Below are positions 8,206-17,392 of a stretch of DNA of 64,000 bases, piece after piece. The notes under the pieces were generated by a model. It did no database searches, had not been told where the DNA came from, and worked only from the letters and a program-made list of their open reading frames with translations. Positions within the stretch are counted from its first letter, which is position 1, and each line of letters starts with the position of its first letter. Location: positions 1 through 64,000 of the forward strand of contig NZ_CADIJQ010000007.1 of NCBI RefSeq assembly GCF_902859595.1, in the 5' to 3' direction. Position numbers and translations under genes: made by a program. The DNA comes from Achromobacter kerstersii. GTDB taxonomy: Bacteria > Pseudomonadota > Gammaproteobacteria > Burkholderiales > Burkholderiaceae_B.

Positions 8206-8985
8206 ATGCTTCATGTGGCCGTCGCGCCCGCCCAGCCCAACGTGCTGCTGACCTCATTCAGCGTGCACGGGCGGCGGGAATCCAAAGGCATTGCCGTGCC
8301 CTCGCATGTTCATGACGAGGGCATGCTGGTGTTGGTGCATGAAGGCTTGGTCGTGGTGCAGGCGGGCGCGGAAGTCTGGACGGTGATGCCGGGCAGCCTG
8401 GGCTGGATTCCACCCGGCACGCAGCATGGCGCAAGATGGTTTGGCGATGCGCGCGGTTCCTTCCTGTACGTGCGGGCCGATGCCTGCCATCGCCTGCCGC
8501 CGCATTGCCGTTCATGGCCGTCATCCAAACTGATCGAAGCGCTGATCGACCGATTCGTCAGCGAGCAGGCTGGGGAATTGTCGGAAAGCTATCTGGCGCA
8601 GTTGTTCGACGTGCTGCTGGAAGAGATCAAGCAGCGCGAGCATGCGCCGCTGTTGCTGCCGATGCCCACCGATCCGCGCTTGCAGGATCTGGCCAACACG
8701 CTGCTGGGCCAGCCTGACGATACGGCAGGCATTGAAGAATGGGCGCAGCGATTGAATATGTCGTCACGCACGCTGATGCGACGCTTCCGGCAGGAAACCG
8801 GTGTGACGCTTGGGCAGTGGCGCCAGCAGGCGCGTTTGCTGCGTGCGCTGGAAATCCTGTGCCGTGGCGGTTCCGTGACGGAAGCCGCGCTGTCGGTGGG
8901 CTACGAAAGCACCAGCGCCTTCATCGGCAGTTTCCGCAGCGCGTTTGGCGCAACGCCCACCCGCTACCTGGCCGACCGCGACTAG
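8206..8985 (+). CDS. AraC-family regulator with cupin sensor domain
   Basis: 259 residues. The N-terminal cupin barrel (about 25-95) has SHVHDEGMLVL and MPGSLGWIPPGTQHGARW, with His that may hold a metal or small ligand. The C-terminal AraC domain with two helix-turn-helix motifs covers about 155-255 (WAQRLNMSSRTLMRRFRQETG and SVGYESTSAFIGSFRSAFG). This arrangement is common in regulators of efflux or of catabolic genes. The 108-bp gap to the divergent Fur-like gene holds both promoters. Confidence 0.9.
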   Translation: MLHVAVAPAQPNVLLTSFSVHGRRESKGIAVPSHVHDEGMLVLVHEGLVVVQAGAEVWTVMPGSLGWIPPGTQHGARWFGDARGSFLYVRADACHRLPPHCRSWPSSKLIEALIDRFVSEQAGELSESYLAQLFDVLLEEIKQREHAPLLLPMPTDPRLQDLANTLLGQPDDTAGIEEWAQRLNMSSRTLMRRFRQETGVTLGQWRQQARLLRALEILCRGGSVTEAALSVGYESTSAFIGSFRSAFGATPTRYLADRD

Positions 8986-9197
8986 CCGCCACTTTTAGCG
9001 CCGGTGCCGCAGCGCTGCGTCTGCCGCTCCTTGTTCTGCCTCCTCTTGCGCAGCGCTTTTGCCGTCGGGCTGCCGCCTTTACACGTCTTCACTTTTCTCC
9101 GACATTTGTGCGGATCTTCATGCGAGCCGCCTCCCTAGTATGGCGTCCGGGGGTGGATCGCTGTCGTCGTCCACCCAAGATGCTTTTGGGGTGTGAC

Positions 9198-10052
9198 ATG
9201 GATGACCTGCTGAGCCCGCCGCGCACCGGCGCGCTGCTCATACATGGGCTGGGCGGTACGGAATTCGATATGGGTGGACTGCACAAAGTGCTGGCGCGCG
9301 CGGGCATCGACACGCATGGCGTGACCTTGCCCGGCCACGCGGGCCGGCCGGAAGACCTGCTGGATGTGCGTGTGGAAGACTGGATGGATGTCGTCACGCA
9401 GCGCTACCGCGAACTTGCCGTGCAGTATGACGTGCTGCACGTCATCGGCATGTGCCTGGGCGCGCTGCTGGCCGTGGAGCTGTGCAAGCGTGAATCGCAT
9501 ACGCGCGGCGCGTTGGTGGTGCTGTCGGCGCCGGTGTTTCTGGATGGATGGAGCACGCCCTGGTATCGCGGCCTGCGCTATCTGCTGTATCGCGTGCCGG
9601 GCGTGCCGCGCCGGATTCGGGTGCAGGAAGAAGACCCATATGGCGTGAAGAGCGAGTTGGTGCGCGCCTTCATTAAGGCGGGGTTCGCGCGGGGTGACGG
9701 CTTTCACTATCAATGGGTGCCGCTGGCCTGCGTGCGGCAAGTGGACCGCCTGCGCGGGATGGTGCAGCGTGGCCTGGACACGCTGCGTTGCCCGACGCTG
9801 ATCATGCACGCTGAAGAAGATGAGCTGACGAGTCCGCGCTCGGCCCGCTTTCTGGGCGACCGCATTCCGGGCGCGGCAGTCGTGCTGCTGCAAGACAGCT
9901 ATCACATGATCTGCGTCGACCACGAGCGCGAACGGGTCATGCGCAGCGTGTTGGCGTTTGTGGGCAAAGACCCCGAGCTGGTCAGAACGCGCAAGCGGCC
10001 GATGGCGCGATCAACGGGATCCCCACACGCGCTGGCGTCACAGGCGGCCTGA
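9198..10052 (+). CDS. Alpha/beta hydrolase with a cysteine nucleophile
   Basis: The ATG at 9198 gives 284 residues; an in-frame ATG at 9180 is possible. It has the carboxylesterase/monoacylglycerol-lipase shape: oxyanion loop HGLGG (about 16-20), nucleophile elbow GMCLG (about 87-91), acid D in AEEDEL (about 203) and H in DSYHMI (about 238). The nucleophile codon is TGC, so the usual Ser is Cys, as in PHA synthases and some dienelactone-type hydrolases. Size and cap region fit a lipase rather than a PHA synthase. The C-terminal 25 residues are Arg/Ala-rich. It follows the AraC gene by 212 bp. Confidence 0.8.
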   Translation: MDDLLSPPRTGALLIHGLGGTEFDMGGLHKVLARAGIDTHGVTLPGHAGRPEDLLDVRVEDWMDVVTQRYRELAVQYDVLHVIGMCLGALLAVELCKRESHTRGALVVLSAPVFLDGWSTPWYRGLRYLLYRVPGVPRRIRVQEEDPYGVKSELVRAFIKAGFARGDGFHYQWVPLACVRQVDRLRGMVQRGLDTLRCPTLIMHAEEDELTSPRSARFLGDRIPGAAVVLLQDSYHMICVDHERERVMRSVLAFVGKDPELVRTRKRPMARSTGSPHALASQAA

Positions 10053-10055
10053 CAA

Positions 10056-10151
10056 GCGGCAATCAACGCGGCAATCAACGCGGCATTCAAAGCGGCATTC
10101 CAAGCGGCATTCCAAGCGGAATCCCAGGCGGAATCCCAGGCGGAATCCCAA
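10056..10151. repeat. Eight 12-bp tandem repeats
   Basis: Units begin GCGGCAATCAAC, drift through GCGGCATTCCAA and end as GCGGAATCCCAG/A. The array fills almost the whole gap between the stop of the hydrolase gene (10052) and the stop of the converging YkgJ gene (10157). Gradual drift along the array suggests growth by slippage. Confidence 0.9.
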
Positions 10152-10156
10152 GCGGC

Positions 10157-10618
10157 TCAGGCCGCAGCGGGCTGATTCGGATGCAGCGGGCCTTGCGGAT
10201 CGTTTTCCGCATCCGGCCGCGGCGCCACGGGCGGCAAGCCGAGTCCGGCGCGCAGGCGTTGGCAATCGGGGTTGGGCGAACCATCCGGCATCCAGATGTC
10301 GAATTCACGGCACGGTGTGGGCCGGTTTTCGTAGATGGCGCAGTGGATGCCCGGCTGACCCAGTTCGCCGCGCAGCGAGATGCAGCGCCCGCCGCCCATT
10401 TCCGTACCCTTCATACAGGCGCGCAATGGACTCATCTGCGTGACGAGTTCCACGGGCACCTGGCCGCCGTTTTCGCCCGCCAGTTCGCCGCAATAGAACG
10501 ACACCCTGAAATGCGAACAGCATGCGCCGCAGTCCAGGCATGGGTTGGCGTTCGGATCGTCACCGGCCAGGACGGCGGGGGAGACGAAGGTGAGGACAGC
10601 GGTCTCTAGCAGGGACAT
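10157..10618 (-). CDS. YkgJ-family cysteine-cluster protein
   Basis: 153 residues with the family signature CLDCGACC near residue 27-34, further Cys at about 43 (FYCGEL), 68, 78, 92, 102 and 118, and the CxxYxxRPxxCR-like CAIYENRPTPCREFD. These proteins are thought to bind zinc or an iron-sulfur centre; no reaction is established. It stands alone, converging with the hydrolase gene. Confidence 0.85.
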   Translation of the reverse strand: MSLLETAVLTFVSPAVLAGDDPNANPCLDCGACCSHFRVSFYCGELAGENGGQVPVELVTQMSPLRACMKGTEMGGGRCISLRGELGQPGIHCAIYENRPTPCREFDIWMPDGSPNPDCQRLRAGLGLPPVAPRPDAENDPQGPLHPNQPAAA

Positions 10619-10662
10619 AGGTCGGGAGTTCGAAAGTCTGCCCCTGCCCGGTGCCCACGCAA

Positions 10663-10690
10663 AACGGGCTTGCGTGGTTGCAAGCCCGTT
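10663..10690. other. Inverted repeat between ykgJ-like and tag genes
   Basis: AACGGGCTTG and CAAGCCCGTT form a perfect 10-bp stem with an 8-base loop. No T-run follows in either direction, so it may be an operator or a structured leader rather than a terminator. Confidence 0.45.
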
Positions 10691-10835
10691 GACGGGTCCG
10701 GAGCGCGCGCGCAGAGGGCCGGCGCGGGATCAGGGCTGCAAATAATAGCTGGATTCGAACTGCGGTCGCTACGACTTTTTTCGGGGACGTTGCTGCGGTA
10801 GCATCGGTAGCCTGATTGCCGCTTGGAGCTTTGCC

Positions 10836-11441
10836 TTGAACGCCAAAACCGAATTTCCCGATGGGCTTGCCCGTTGCGGCTGGGTGGATACATCCGCCGA
10901 ATACATGGCCTATCACGACACCGAATGGGGCCGCCCGCAAGGCGATGACCGCGCCCTGTTCGAACAACTCTGCCTGGAAGGTTTCCAGTCGGGGCTCAGC
11001 TGGCGCACCATCCTGAACAAGCGCGAGGCCTTCCGCCGCGGCTTCGCCAATTTCGAACCCGCCAAGATGGCCAAGTTTGGCGAAAAGCAGGTGCTGGCCT
11101 TGCTGGCTGACGCCGGCATCGTGCGCCATCGCGGCAAGATCGAAGCCGTGATCAATAACGCGGCCCGCGCGCTGGAAATGATCGACAAGGAAGGGTCCTT
11201 GGCGGCGTTCTTCTGGCGCTACGAAGCCCCGAAAGGGGCGCCGTCCACGTTGGGCGCGTCTACGTCAGAACAGTCCATCGCCTTGTCCAAGGCGCTGAAA
11301 AAACTAGGCTGGAAGTTCGTTGGGCCGACCACCGTCTATGCGTTCATGCAGTCGGTCGGCATGGTTAATGACCACAGCCCGCAGTGCCATTGCCACGCGC
11401 TAAGCGACAAGGCTCGCAAGGGCTTCAAACGGCCCACGTAG
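10836..11441 (+). CDS. tag: DNA-3-methyladenine glycosylase I
   Basis: 201 residues read from a TTG at 10836, which has GGAG eight bases upstream. The family zinc ligands are visible: Cys in RCGW (about 14), His in YHDTEWG (about 27) and the C-terminal HSPQCHCH (about 185-192). FEQLCLEGFQSGLSW and REAFRRGFANF are typical of Tag. The enzyme removes 3-methyladenine from alkylated DNA, starting base excision repair. It ends one base before the converging sulfatase gene. Confidence 0.95.
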   Translation: MNAKTEFPDGLARCGWVDTSAEYMAYHDTEWGRPQGDDRALFEQLCLEGFQSGLSWRTILNKREAFRRGFANFEPAKMAKFGEKQVLALLADAGIVRHRGKIEAVINNAARALEMIDKEGSLAAFFWRYEAPKGAPSTLGASTSEQSIALSKALKKLGWKFVGPTTVYAFMQSVGMVNDHSPQCHCHALSDKARKGFKRPT

Positions 11442-13340
11442 TTATTCGGCTTTCTCTGCGCTGCCCGGCAGGCTGTAGCGGCCTTCGCGGTACGCCCAGC
11501 TGGGCCAGAGCGCGTGCGCCAGCGCTTCGGTGGCCAGTGCCGGGTTCAACGCCACAGGTGCGTAGTCTTCCGGCGCGGTGTAGCGGTACTGCACGGGCGT
11601 CTTGTTGGGGGCCAGCACCAGCAGCTCGTCTTCCTTCAGGTAGCCGTAGGTGCTGTCGTACTGCATGATCGCGCGCCCCGGCGTGCTGCGGGTCAGGTCG
11701 TGGCCGATCATCGGGTGCTCGGTGTCCACGCCAATCAACGACAGCAGGGTCGGGGGCAGGTCGATCTGGCTGATCAGCCGGTCATCGCGGCGCGCTTCAA
11801 TGCCCGCGCCCAGGATCACAGCCGGAATATGGAAGTGGCGCACCGGCACCAGGCTGGCGCCGAACACGCGGGAATCATGGTCGGCCGCCACCAAAAATAC
11901 GGTGTTCTCCCAATAGGGCGACGCCTTGGCGCGTTCAAAGAAACGGCCCAGCGCCCAGTCTGCATACCGCACGGTGTTCTCTACCGTGGCGGGGTTGCCT
12001 TCCGTCTGGATGCGGCCAGCGGGGTATTCCCACGGCGTATGGTTTGACACGCTGAACGCCAACGTGAAGGTGGGCTTGTCGCCATCTTCGCGCAGCAGGC
12101 GGTCCAGCTGGTTGAACATGTCTTCGTCCGACGCGCCCCAGGTGCCAACGAAAGCGGGGTCAACGAAGTCGGCGCGGTCAACAATCTGCTTGAAGCCATT
12201 GCCCAGGAAAAAGCCCTTCATATTGTCGAAGTGCGATTCCCCGCCATAGATAAAGCGCGAATGGTATCCGTGGCGGCCCAGCAGATCCGCCAGCGAGAAA
12301 AACCCGCGCTGTGAACGGGGCAGCTTCAAGACGGCTTGCGCGGGCGTGGGCAGAAAGCCCGTCACCACCGCTTCCAGCCCGCGTACCGAGCGCGTGCCGG
12401 TGGCGTACGCCCGCGTGAACGTCCAGGCGTCGCGCGCCAGCGCATCCAGTTCCGGCGTCAGGTTGGCGCCGCCCAAGCTGGCGCTGTACTGCGCGCCCAG
12501 GCTTTCTTCCAGGATGATCACCAGGTTCAACGGGCGTGCCGTTTTGCGTGTGGCGGGCTGGTGGTGCAGGCTGGGGTAGTCGGGGTTGGACGGCGGGTTG
12601 GGCAGGCCGGCCTGCGCCAACACCAGGTCATGCATCTTGTCGTCGTCCATGCCGCCATAGACGTCGGACGCCGACTTCTCGTTCTTCATGCTGTAGATGG
12701 CGTAGAACACGTTGTAGAGCGAGTTCAAGGCCAGCGTGTTGAGCATGCCGTCAGAGCTGTACGCCACCGACGACGGGTTGATGGGGCGATGGCCCAGCGT
12801 GCCGCGTATGGCCAGGATGACCACGGCCAGAATGACAATGCTGGCGATCGGCATCTGCCACCAGGTCAATGGCGCGTCGGGTTGGGCGTGCCCGAACAGG
12901 TTGAAGGCGCCCCAGCCGATCAGCGCCAGCGCGCCGAAGCCGCCCACCAGCGCAAGCTTGTAGCCGCGCCACAGCATGCCGGACACTTCGCGCGGGTGCT
13001 TCAGGTATTCCACAAACAGGCGGTTGGGCCGGCTGTCGTATTCGATGATGAAGGGCGGCGAGGCCACTTCCAGAAAGGCCAGCAAGACAAAGGCAATCAG
13101 ATACCAATAGCCCGCAATCGTTGCGGCAATGGGAAAGTGCCCCAGCAGCGGCGACAGCACGGCGGGCAGCGCGGCCAGTACGGCGATCTGATGCGCGTCG
13201 ATTCGCAGTCCGCCCAGCAGCAGCGGGACCAAGCCGCCCGCATTGCGCACGCGTTGCCACTGCCAGGCGGCCAGCGCCAGGCGGCTTAGCGTCAGCAATG
13301 CAAATGCCGCCACCACGAAAATCAAAGTCGAATGCCGCAT
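11442..13340 (-). CDS. LtaS-family membrane sulfatase / phosphoglycerol transferase
   Basis: 632 residues. Four to five membrane helices occupy the first ~185 residues, followed by a periplasmic sulfatase-fold domain (about 260-560). Metal and nucleophile residues of the LtaS family are recognisable: Glu in IILEESLG, Thr in ATGTRSVRG, and DH in AADHDSR. Family members transfer glycerol phosphate or phosphoethanolamine to envelope glycans or lipids; in Gram-negatives OpgB-like roles are known, but the substrate here is unknown. It is convergent with tag and divergent from the AsmA gene. Confidence 0.9.
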   Translation of the reverse strand: MRHSTLIFVVAAFALLTLSRLALAAWQWQRVRNAGGLVPLLLGGLRIDAHQIAVLAALPAVLSPLLGHFPIAATIAGYWYLIAFVLLAFLEVASPPFIIEYDSRPNRLFVEYLKHPREVSGMLWRGYKLALVGGFGALALIGWGAFNLFGHAQPDAPLTWWQMPIASIVILAVVILAIRGTLGHRPINPSSVAYSSDGMLNTLALNSLYNVFYAIYSMKNEKSASDVYGGMDDDKMHDLVLAQAGLPNPPSNPDYPSLHHQPATRKTARPLNLVIILEESLGAQYSASLGGANLTPELDALARDAWTFTRAYATGTRSVRGLEAVVTGFLPTPAQAVLKLPRSQRGFFSLADLLGRHGYHSRFIYGGESHFDNMKGFFLGNGFKQIVDRADFVDPAFVGTWGASDEDMFNQLDRLLREDGDKPTFTLAFSVSNHTPWEYPAGRIQTEGNPATVENTVRYADWALGRFFERAKASPYWENTVFLVAADHDSRVFGASLVPVRHFHIPAVILGAGIEARRDDRLISQIDLPPTLLSLIGVDTEHPMIGHDLTRSTPGRAIMQYDSTYGYLKEDELLVLAPNKTPVQYRYTAPEDYAPVALNPALATEALAHALWPSWAYREGRYSLPGSAEKAE

Positions 13341-13687
13341 CGGGCCTCCAGGTTGTTCTTGCTATCCGGCCCGGTAGGGCGGAATCAATCGATCGGCATT
13401 GGAACAGTAGCCGCGTTGAAAATTCCGTGAAATTCCGCAGCCTGCCCGCTATTTTGCCGTCCGCCGCCATTTCGCTTTGTAACTATCTGGCCTGGCGCCA
13501 GGCACGCTTCATGCTGCGCTAACCCTGAGCGGCGGTGCGTAGGGGCGCAGCCAGGGCCGAATGCGGGCGGAAAGATCCGCACACATTATGGGACCGGCAA
13601 GCGTAACCCTTGCGGTGAGCCGCGATACCCTTGCAGGTAACGAGGGCTGGCGGTCACAGGCTGGCCACAACGCCAAGGATAGTAACC
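13341..13687. other. Divergent promoter region of the sulfatase and AsmA genes
   Basis: 347 bp with no supported gene. It must hold both promoters; no element could be fixed with confidence. AAGGA lies shortly before the AsmA start and supports ATG 13688. Confidence 0.4.
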
Positions 13688-15772
13688 ATGACGCGCACAA
13701 GAAAAATAGCGATCGGGATTGTAGGCGGGCTTGCGCTGCTCGTGCTGGTGGCAGGGGTGGTGATCGCCACCTTTGATTGGAACCGCGCAAAACCCATGAT
13801 CAACGAGCGCGCCAGCGCCGCCATCGGGCGGCCCTTCGCCATCAACGGCGACTTGAGCGTCAAGTGGGAGCGCGAACCGGCCGAAGGCGGATGGCGCGCC
13901 TGGGTGCCATGGCCGCACGTCATCGCCAACGATATCTCGGTAGGCAATGCGCCGTGGGCCAAAGCGCCGAACTTCGCCACGCTCAAGCGCGGCGAGTTCA
14001 GCCTGGCGCCGCTGCCGCTATTGCGCCAGCGCGTCGTCATCCGCAAGATCCAGCTGACCGAACCTGCCGCCGACCTCGAACGGCTGGCCGACGGCCGCGC
14101 CAATTGGGTCTTCACTTCGCCCGAGACAGGCGAGCCTTCGCCCTGGGTGCTGGACATCAACGAAATCGGTTTCGACAAGGGCCGCGTGGGCTATGTCGAT
14201 GAAGTCCTGAAGGCCGACCTGACCGTGCTGGTCGACCCGCTGGGCAAACCCGTGCCTTTCGCGGACGTGGCCGGCGCCGCCTTCGTGCCGCAAGACGGCA
14301 AAGCGCCCGCGCCGCGCGACTACGTGTTCGGCTGGAATGTGGAAGGCAAATTCAAGGGCCTGCCCACCAAGGGCGAAGGCAAGGTGGGCGGCATGCTGGC
14401 CTTGCAAGACGCCAGCCAGCCTTTCCCCGTGCAGGCCGACGTGTCCATCGGTGGCACGCGTGCGGCAGTGACGGGCACCTTGACCGACCCGGTCAACTTG
14501 GGCGCGCTGGATCTGCGCCTGAAGTTGTCGGGCGCATCGATGGCGCAGCTGTATCCGCTGACGGGCGTGACCTTGCCAGACACGCCGCCGTATTCCACGG
14601 ACGGCCACCTGATCGCCAAACTCCATCATCCCGGCGGCGCGGTGTTTGAATACAAGGACTTCAACGGCAAGGTCGGCAATAGCGATCTGCATGGCGACAT
14701 CACGTTCGCGCTGGGCGCACCGCGCCCGAAGCTCACGGGCAAGCTGTCGTCCAAACAGCTGCGCATGGTGGACCTGGGGCCGCTGATCGGTGTGCCCGCA
14801 GGCGGCACGGCGGCCGCGCCCGCCGACAAGTCCAAGGACGCGCCGGCCAAACCCAAGGGCGGTGAGGTGTTGCCCACCCAGGCTTTCCGCACCGACCGCT
14901 GGCGCGACATGGACGCCGACGTTGCACTCGATGCCGGCCGCATCATCCACGACAGCAAGCTGCCCTTGTCCGACTTGTCCGTGCATGTGGTCTTGCAAGA
15001 CGGCAAGCTGACGCTGGACCCGTTCCGCTTCGGCATCGCGGGCGGCAACATCAACGGCACTATCAAATTGGACGGCGCTACCGAGACGATGAACGGCCAG
15101 GTGGATCTGCATGCCCGCCGCCTGCGCCTGAAGCAGCTGTTCCCGGCAACCGAAGCCATGCAGAAAACGCTGGGCGAGTTGAACGGCGACCTGGCCGTCA
15201 GCGGCACGGGCAATTCGGTGGCCGCGTTGTTGGGCACCGCCACGGGCGACGTGAAGATGCTGGTGAACGACGGCGTCATCAGCCGCAGCCTGATGGAAAT
15301 CGCGGGCCTGAATGTGGGCAATTACGTGGTGTCCAAACTGTTTGGCGACGACGAGGTCAACATCAATTGCGGCGCGGCCGACCTGGAAATGAAGAAGGGC
15401 GTGGTGACGCCGCGCGTGTTCGTGTTCGACACCGAGAACGCGCTGATCACCATTACCGGCACGGCCGACTTCAAGAACGAAACCGTGGACATGGACATCA
15501 CGCCGGACAGCAAGGGCTTTCGCATCTTTTCTCTGCGCTCGCCGTTGTACGTGCGTGGCACCTTCGGTTCGCCGGACGTGGGCGTGCATGTGCTGCCGCT
15601 GGCGGCGCGCGGGGCGGGGGCGGTGGCGTTGGGTGTGCTGTTGACGCCCGCTGCCGGTTTGTTGGCGCTGATTGCGCCCAGCACGAACGACGAGAACGCG
15701 TGCGGCCCCTTGCTTGAGCAGATGCGCAAACCGCCCAAGGCGCCGGCGCCTCCGGCTGCGAAGGGCAAGTAG
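13688..15772 (+). CDS. AsmA-family protein
   Basis: The ATG at 13688 has a good ribosome site and gives 694 residues. One N-terminal membrane anchor (about 6-28) is followed by a large periplasmic part of the AsmA/TamB-like repeating beta-groove type, with the AsmA domain at about 30-240 and the AsmA_2-like C-terminal part at about 400-640 (LDGATETMNGQVDLHARRLR, NGDLAVSGTGNSVAALLGTA). A Pro/Ala/Lys linker (about 375-395) separates them. Such proteins bridge the envelope and carry phospholipids to the outer membrane. The gene is a single unit. Confidence 0.9.
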   Translation: MTRTRKIAIGIVGGLALLVLVAGVVIATFDWNRAKPMINERASAAIGRPFAINGDLSVKWEREPAEGGWRAWVPWPHVIANDISVGNAPWAKAPNFATLKRGEFSLAPLPLLRQRVVIRKIQLTEPAADLERLADGRANWVFTSPETGEPSPWVLDINEIGFDKGRVGYVDEVLKADLTVLVDPLGKPVPFADVAGAAFVPQDGKAPAPRDYVFGWNVEGKFKGLPTKGEGKVGGMLALQDASQPFPVQADVSIGGTRAAVTGTLTDPVNLGALDLRLKLSGASMAQLYPLTGVTLPDTPPYSTDGHLIAKLHHPGGAVFEYKDFNGKVGNSDLHGDITFALGAPRPKLTGKLSSKQLRMVDLGPLIGVPAGGTAAAPADKSKDAPAKPKGGEVLPTQAFRTDRWRDMDADVALDAGRIIHDSKLPLSDLSVHVVLQDGKLTLDPFRFGIAGGNINGTIKLDGATETMNGQVDLHARRLRLKQLFPATEAMQKTLGELNGDLAVSGTGNSVAALLGTATGDVKMLVNDGVISRSLMEIAGLNVGNYVVSKLFGDDEVNINCGAADLEMKKGVVTPRVFVFDTENALITITGTADFKNETVDMDITPDSKGFRIFSLRSPLYVRGTFGSPDVGVHVLPLAARGAGAVALGVLLTPAAGLLALIAPSTNDENACGPLLEQMRKPPKAPAPPAAKGK

Positions 15773-15785
15773 GGGGCGTTCAGTT

Positions 15786-17381
15786 TCAGCCGGGCGACGC
15801 CCGGCGCGCGCCGTCGGGGGTGTCGTTGTCGGCCACGCAGACGGCGTTGCGGCCGTGATTCTTGGCGTAGTAGAGCGCCTGGTCTGCACGCTGGTACACA
15901 GCGTCCAGCGTTGCGCCGTGGTCGGGATAGCGCGCCACGCCAACCGATACGGTAATGGGTGACCCAATCACGCCAGGCGGATCTTGTGCCGCCAGTCGCT
16001 GGCGCAGGCGTTCCGCGGCGGTGACAGCGGCGGCCAGCGGCACGCCTGGCATCAGCATGACAAATTCCTCACCGCCCGCGCGCGCCAGCGTGTCGCCGCT
16101 GCGCGAGCTGTCGTTCATTACCATCGCCAACGCTTGCAAGGCGTGGTCGCCCGCCGTGTGGCCGTAGCGGTCGTTGATGCTCTTGAAGTGGTCGATGTCG
16201 ATGACGAGCAGCGCCACTGGCGCTTCGTCGGCCTGCAAGAGCGCCAGCGCTTCGTCCAGGCCGCGCCGGTTCAGCAGGCCGGTCAGCGTGTCGGTCGTGG
16301 TTTCGCGGCGCAGATCGCGAATCTTGTGATGCATCGACGCCAGCCCCATCAGCAGCCCGCGTCTGAGCTGCGCCGCTTCGAAATACCAGGAACGCACGTT
16401 GCGGATGCGCTCCGCGGAATCCGGGTCCTGCATGTGCCGCGCAATGCCCGCCAGTTCGCCCAGCGGCCGCGCAATCCAGCGCGACAGCAGCCAGATCGAC
16501 GCCACCGCCAGCAGCAGCAGCGGCAGCGTATTGCGGGCGGTGGCCATGAGCAGGTCGCTCAGCGGTTGCAGCGTGCTGTCCACCGGGCGCTGCGCGATGA
16601 TGCTCCAGCCGGTGCTGGCCACCGGCGCGTAACCCGCCAGCATGTCACGGCCATGTTCGTCCGTGAAACGCTTCTCTCCGGTTTCGCCGCGGCGGGCGGC
16701 GGAGAATATATCGTCGTCGGGCGCGGTCTGGCCCAGCAGGCTGCGGTCGGGGTGATAGATCAGTGTGCCGTTGCGGTCCACCACGTACAAAAATGAATCG
16801 TCGCGGTAGAAATGTTGGCCCAGCAGGCGGTCCAGCACATTGTCTTCGTGCAGATACAGCGTGCCGGCGATATAGCCCAGGTAGCGGTAATCGTGCGAGT
16901 AGATCGGGTGCGAATACAGAATCAGCCAGCGGCCATTGCTGGCCTTGAAGGGCTCGCTGATGATCGGCATCTTGGTGCGGATTGCGTCCTTCGACGCCTC
17001 GCTCGTCAGCTGTGCTCCCAGCAGCTCGGGGTACGACGACGACACCGCAATCACCTTGCCCTGCGGCGACACGACCACGCTGGAATTGAAATGCCCCAAC
17101 TGTTCCTGCTGGCGCCGTGTCTCATCGGCCATCAGGCTCGGATGCGCTTCCATGTCGGACAGCACATCGGCGCTGTAAGACAGATAGCGAAGCACGTCGC
17201 CAAGGAACACATTCGTGGTGGTCGCCAGCTTGGACGCGTAGGCGCGGTTGACCTCAAGCGCGTTGTGCAGCAGCAGATCGCGCTGCACCAGATAGCTGGC
17301 ATGCAGGCCGCCCGCCACGACCAGGATGACCGACAGCAGGCTGATCCACAGGATAAGGCGCCGAAGGTCGATACGGAACAT
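15786..17381 (-). CDS. Membrane diguanylate cyclase with dCache-type sensor
   Basis: The ATG at 17381 gives 531 residues; codons further upstream overlap the neighbouring repeat tract. Membrane helix about 8-30, periplasmic Cache-like sensor (about 40-280), second helix (about 290-310), HAMP-like linker, then GGDEF domain (about 365-520). The active-site loop is GGEEF, and RSGD lies exactly five residues before it, the inhibitory c-di-GMP site. So it probably makes c-di-GMP and is product-inhibited. It converges with AsmA and lies 11 bp downstream of the TetR gene on the same strand, possibly co-transcribed. Confidence 0.92.
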   Translation of the reverse strand: MFRIDLRRLILWISLLSVILVVAGGLHASYLVQRDLLLHNALEVNRAYASKLATTTNVFLGDVLRYLSYSADVLSDMEAHPSLMADETRRQQEQLGHFNSSVVVSPQGKVIAVSSSYPELLGAQLTSEASKDAIRTKMPIISEPFKASNGRWLILYSHPIYSHDYRYLGYIAGTLYLHEDNVLDRLLGQHFYRDDSFLYVVDRNGTLIYHPDRSLLGQTAPDDDIFSAARRGETGEKRFTDEHGRDMLAGYAPVASTGWSIIAQRPVDSTLQPLSDLLMATARNTLPLLLLAVASIWLLSRWIARPLGELAGIARHMQDPDSAERIRNVRSWYFEAAQLRRGLLMGLASMHHKIRDLRRETTTDTLTGLLNRRGLDEALALLQADEAPVALLVIDIDHFKSINDRYGHTAGDHALQALAMVMNDSSRSGDTLARAGGEEFVMLMPGVPLAAAVTAAERLRQRLAAQDPPGVIGSPITVSVGVARYPDHGATLDAVYQRADQALYYAKNHGRNAVCVADNDTPDGARRASPG

Positions 17382-17392
17382 GACTGTCGCCG

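Noticed and set aside
14018-15967. 649-codon minus-strand frame
   Set aside because: Antisense to the AsmA gene and runs into the next gene; composition is of shadow type.
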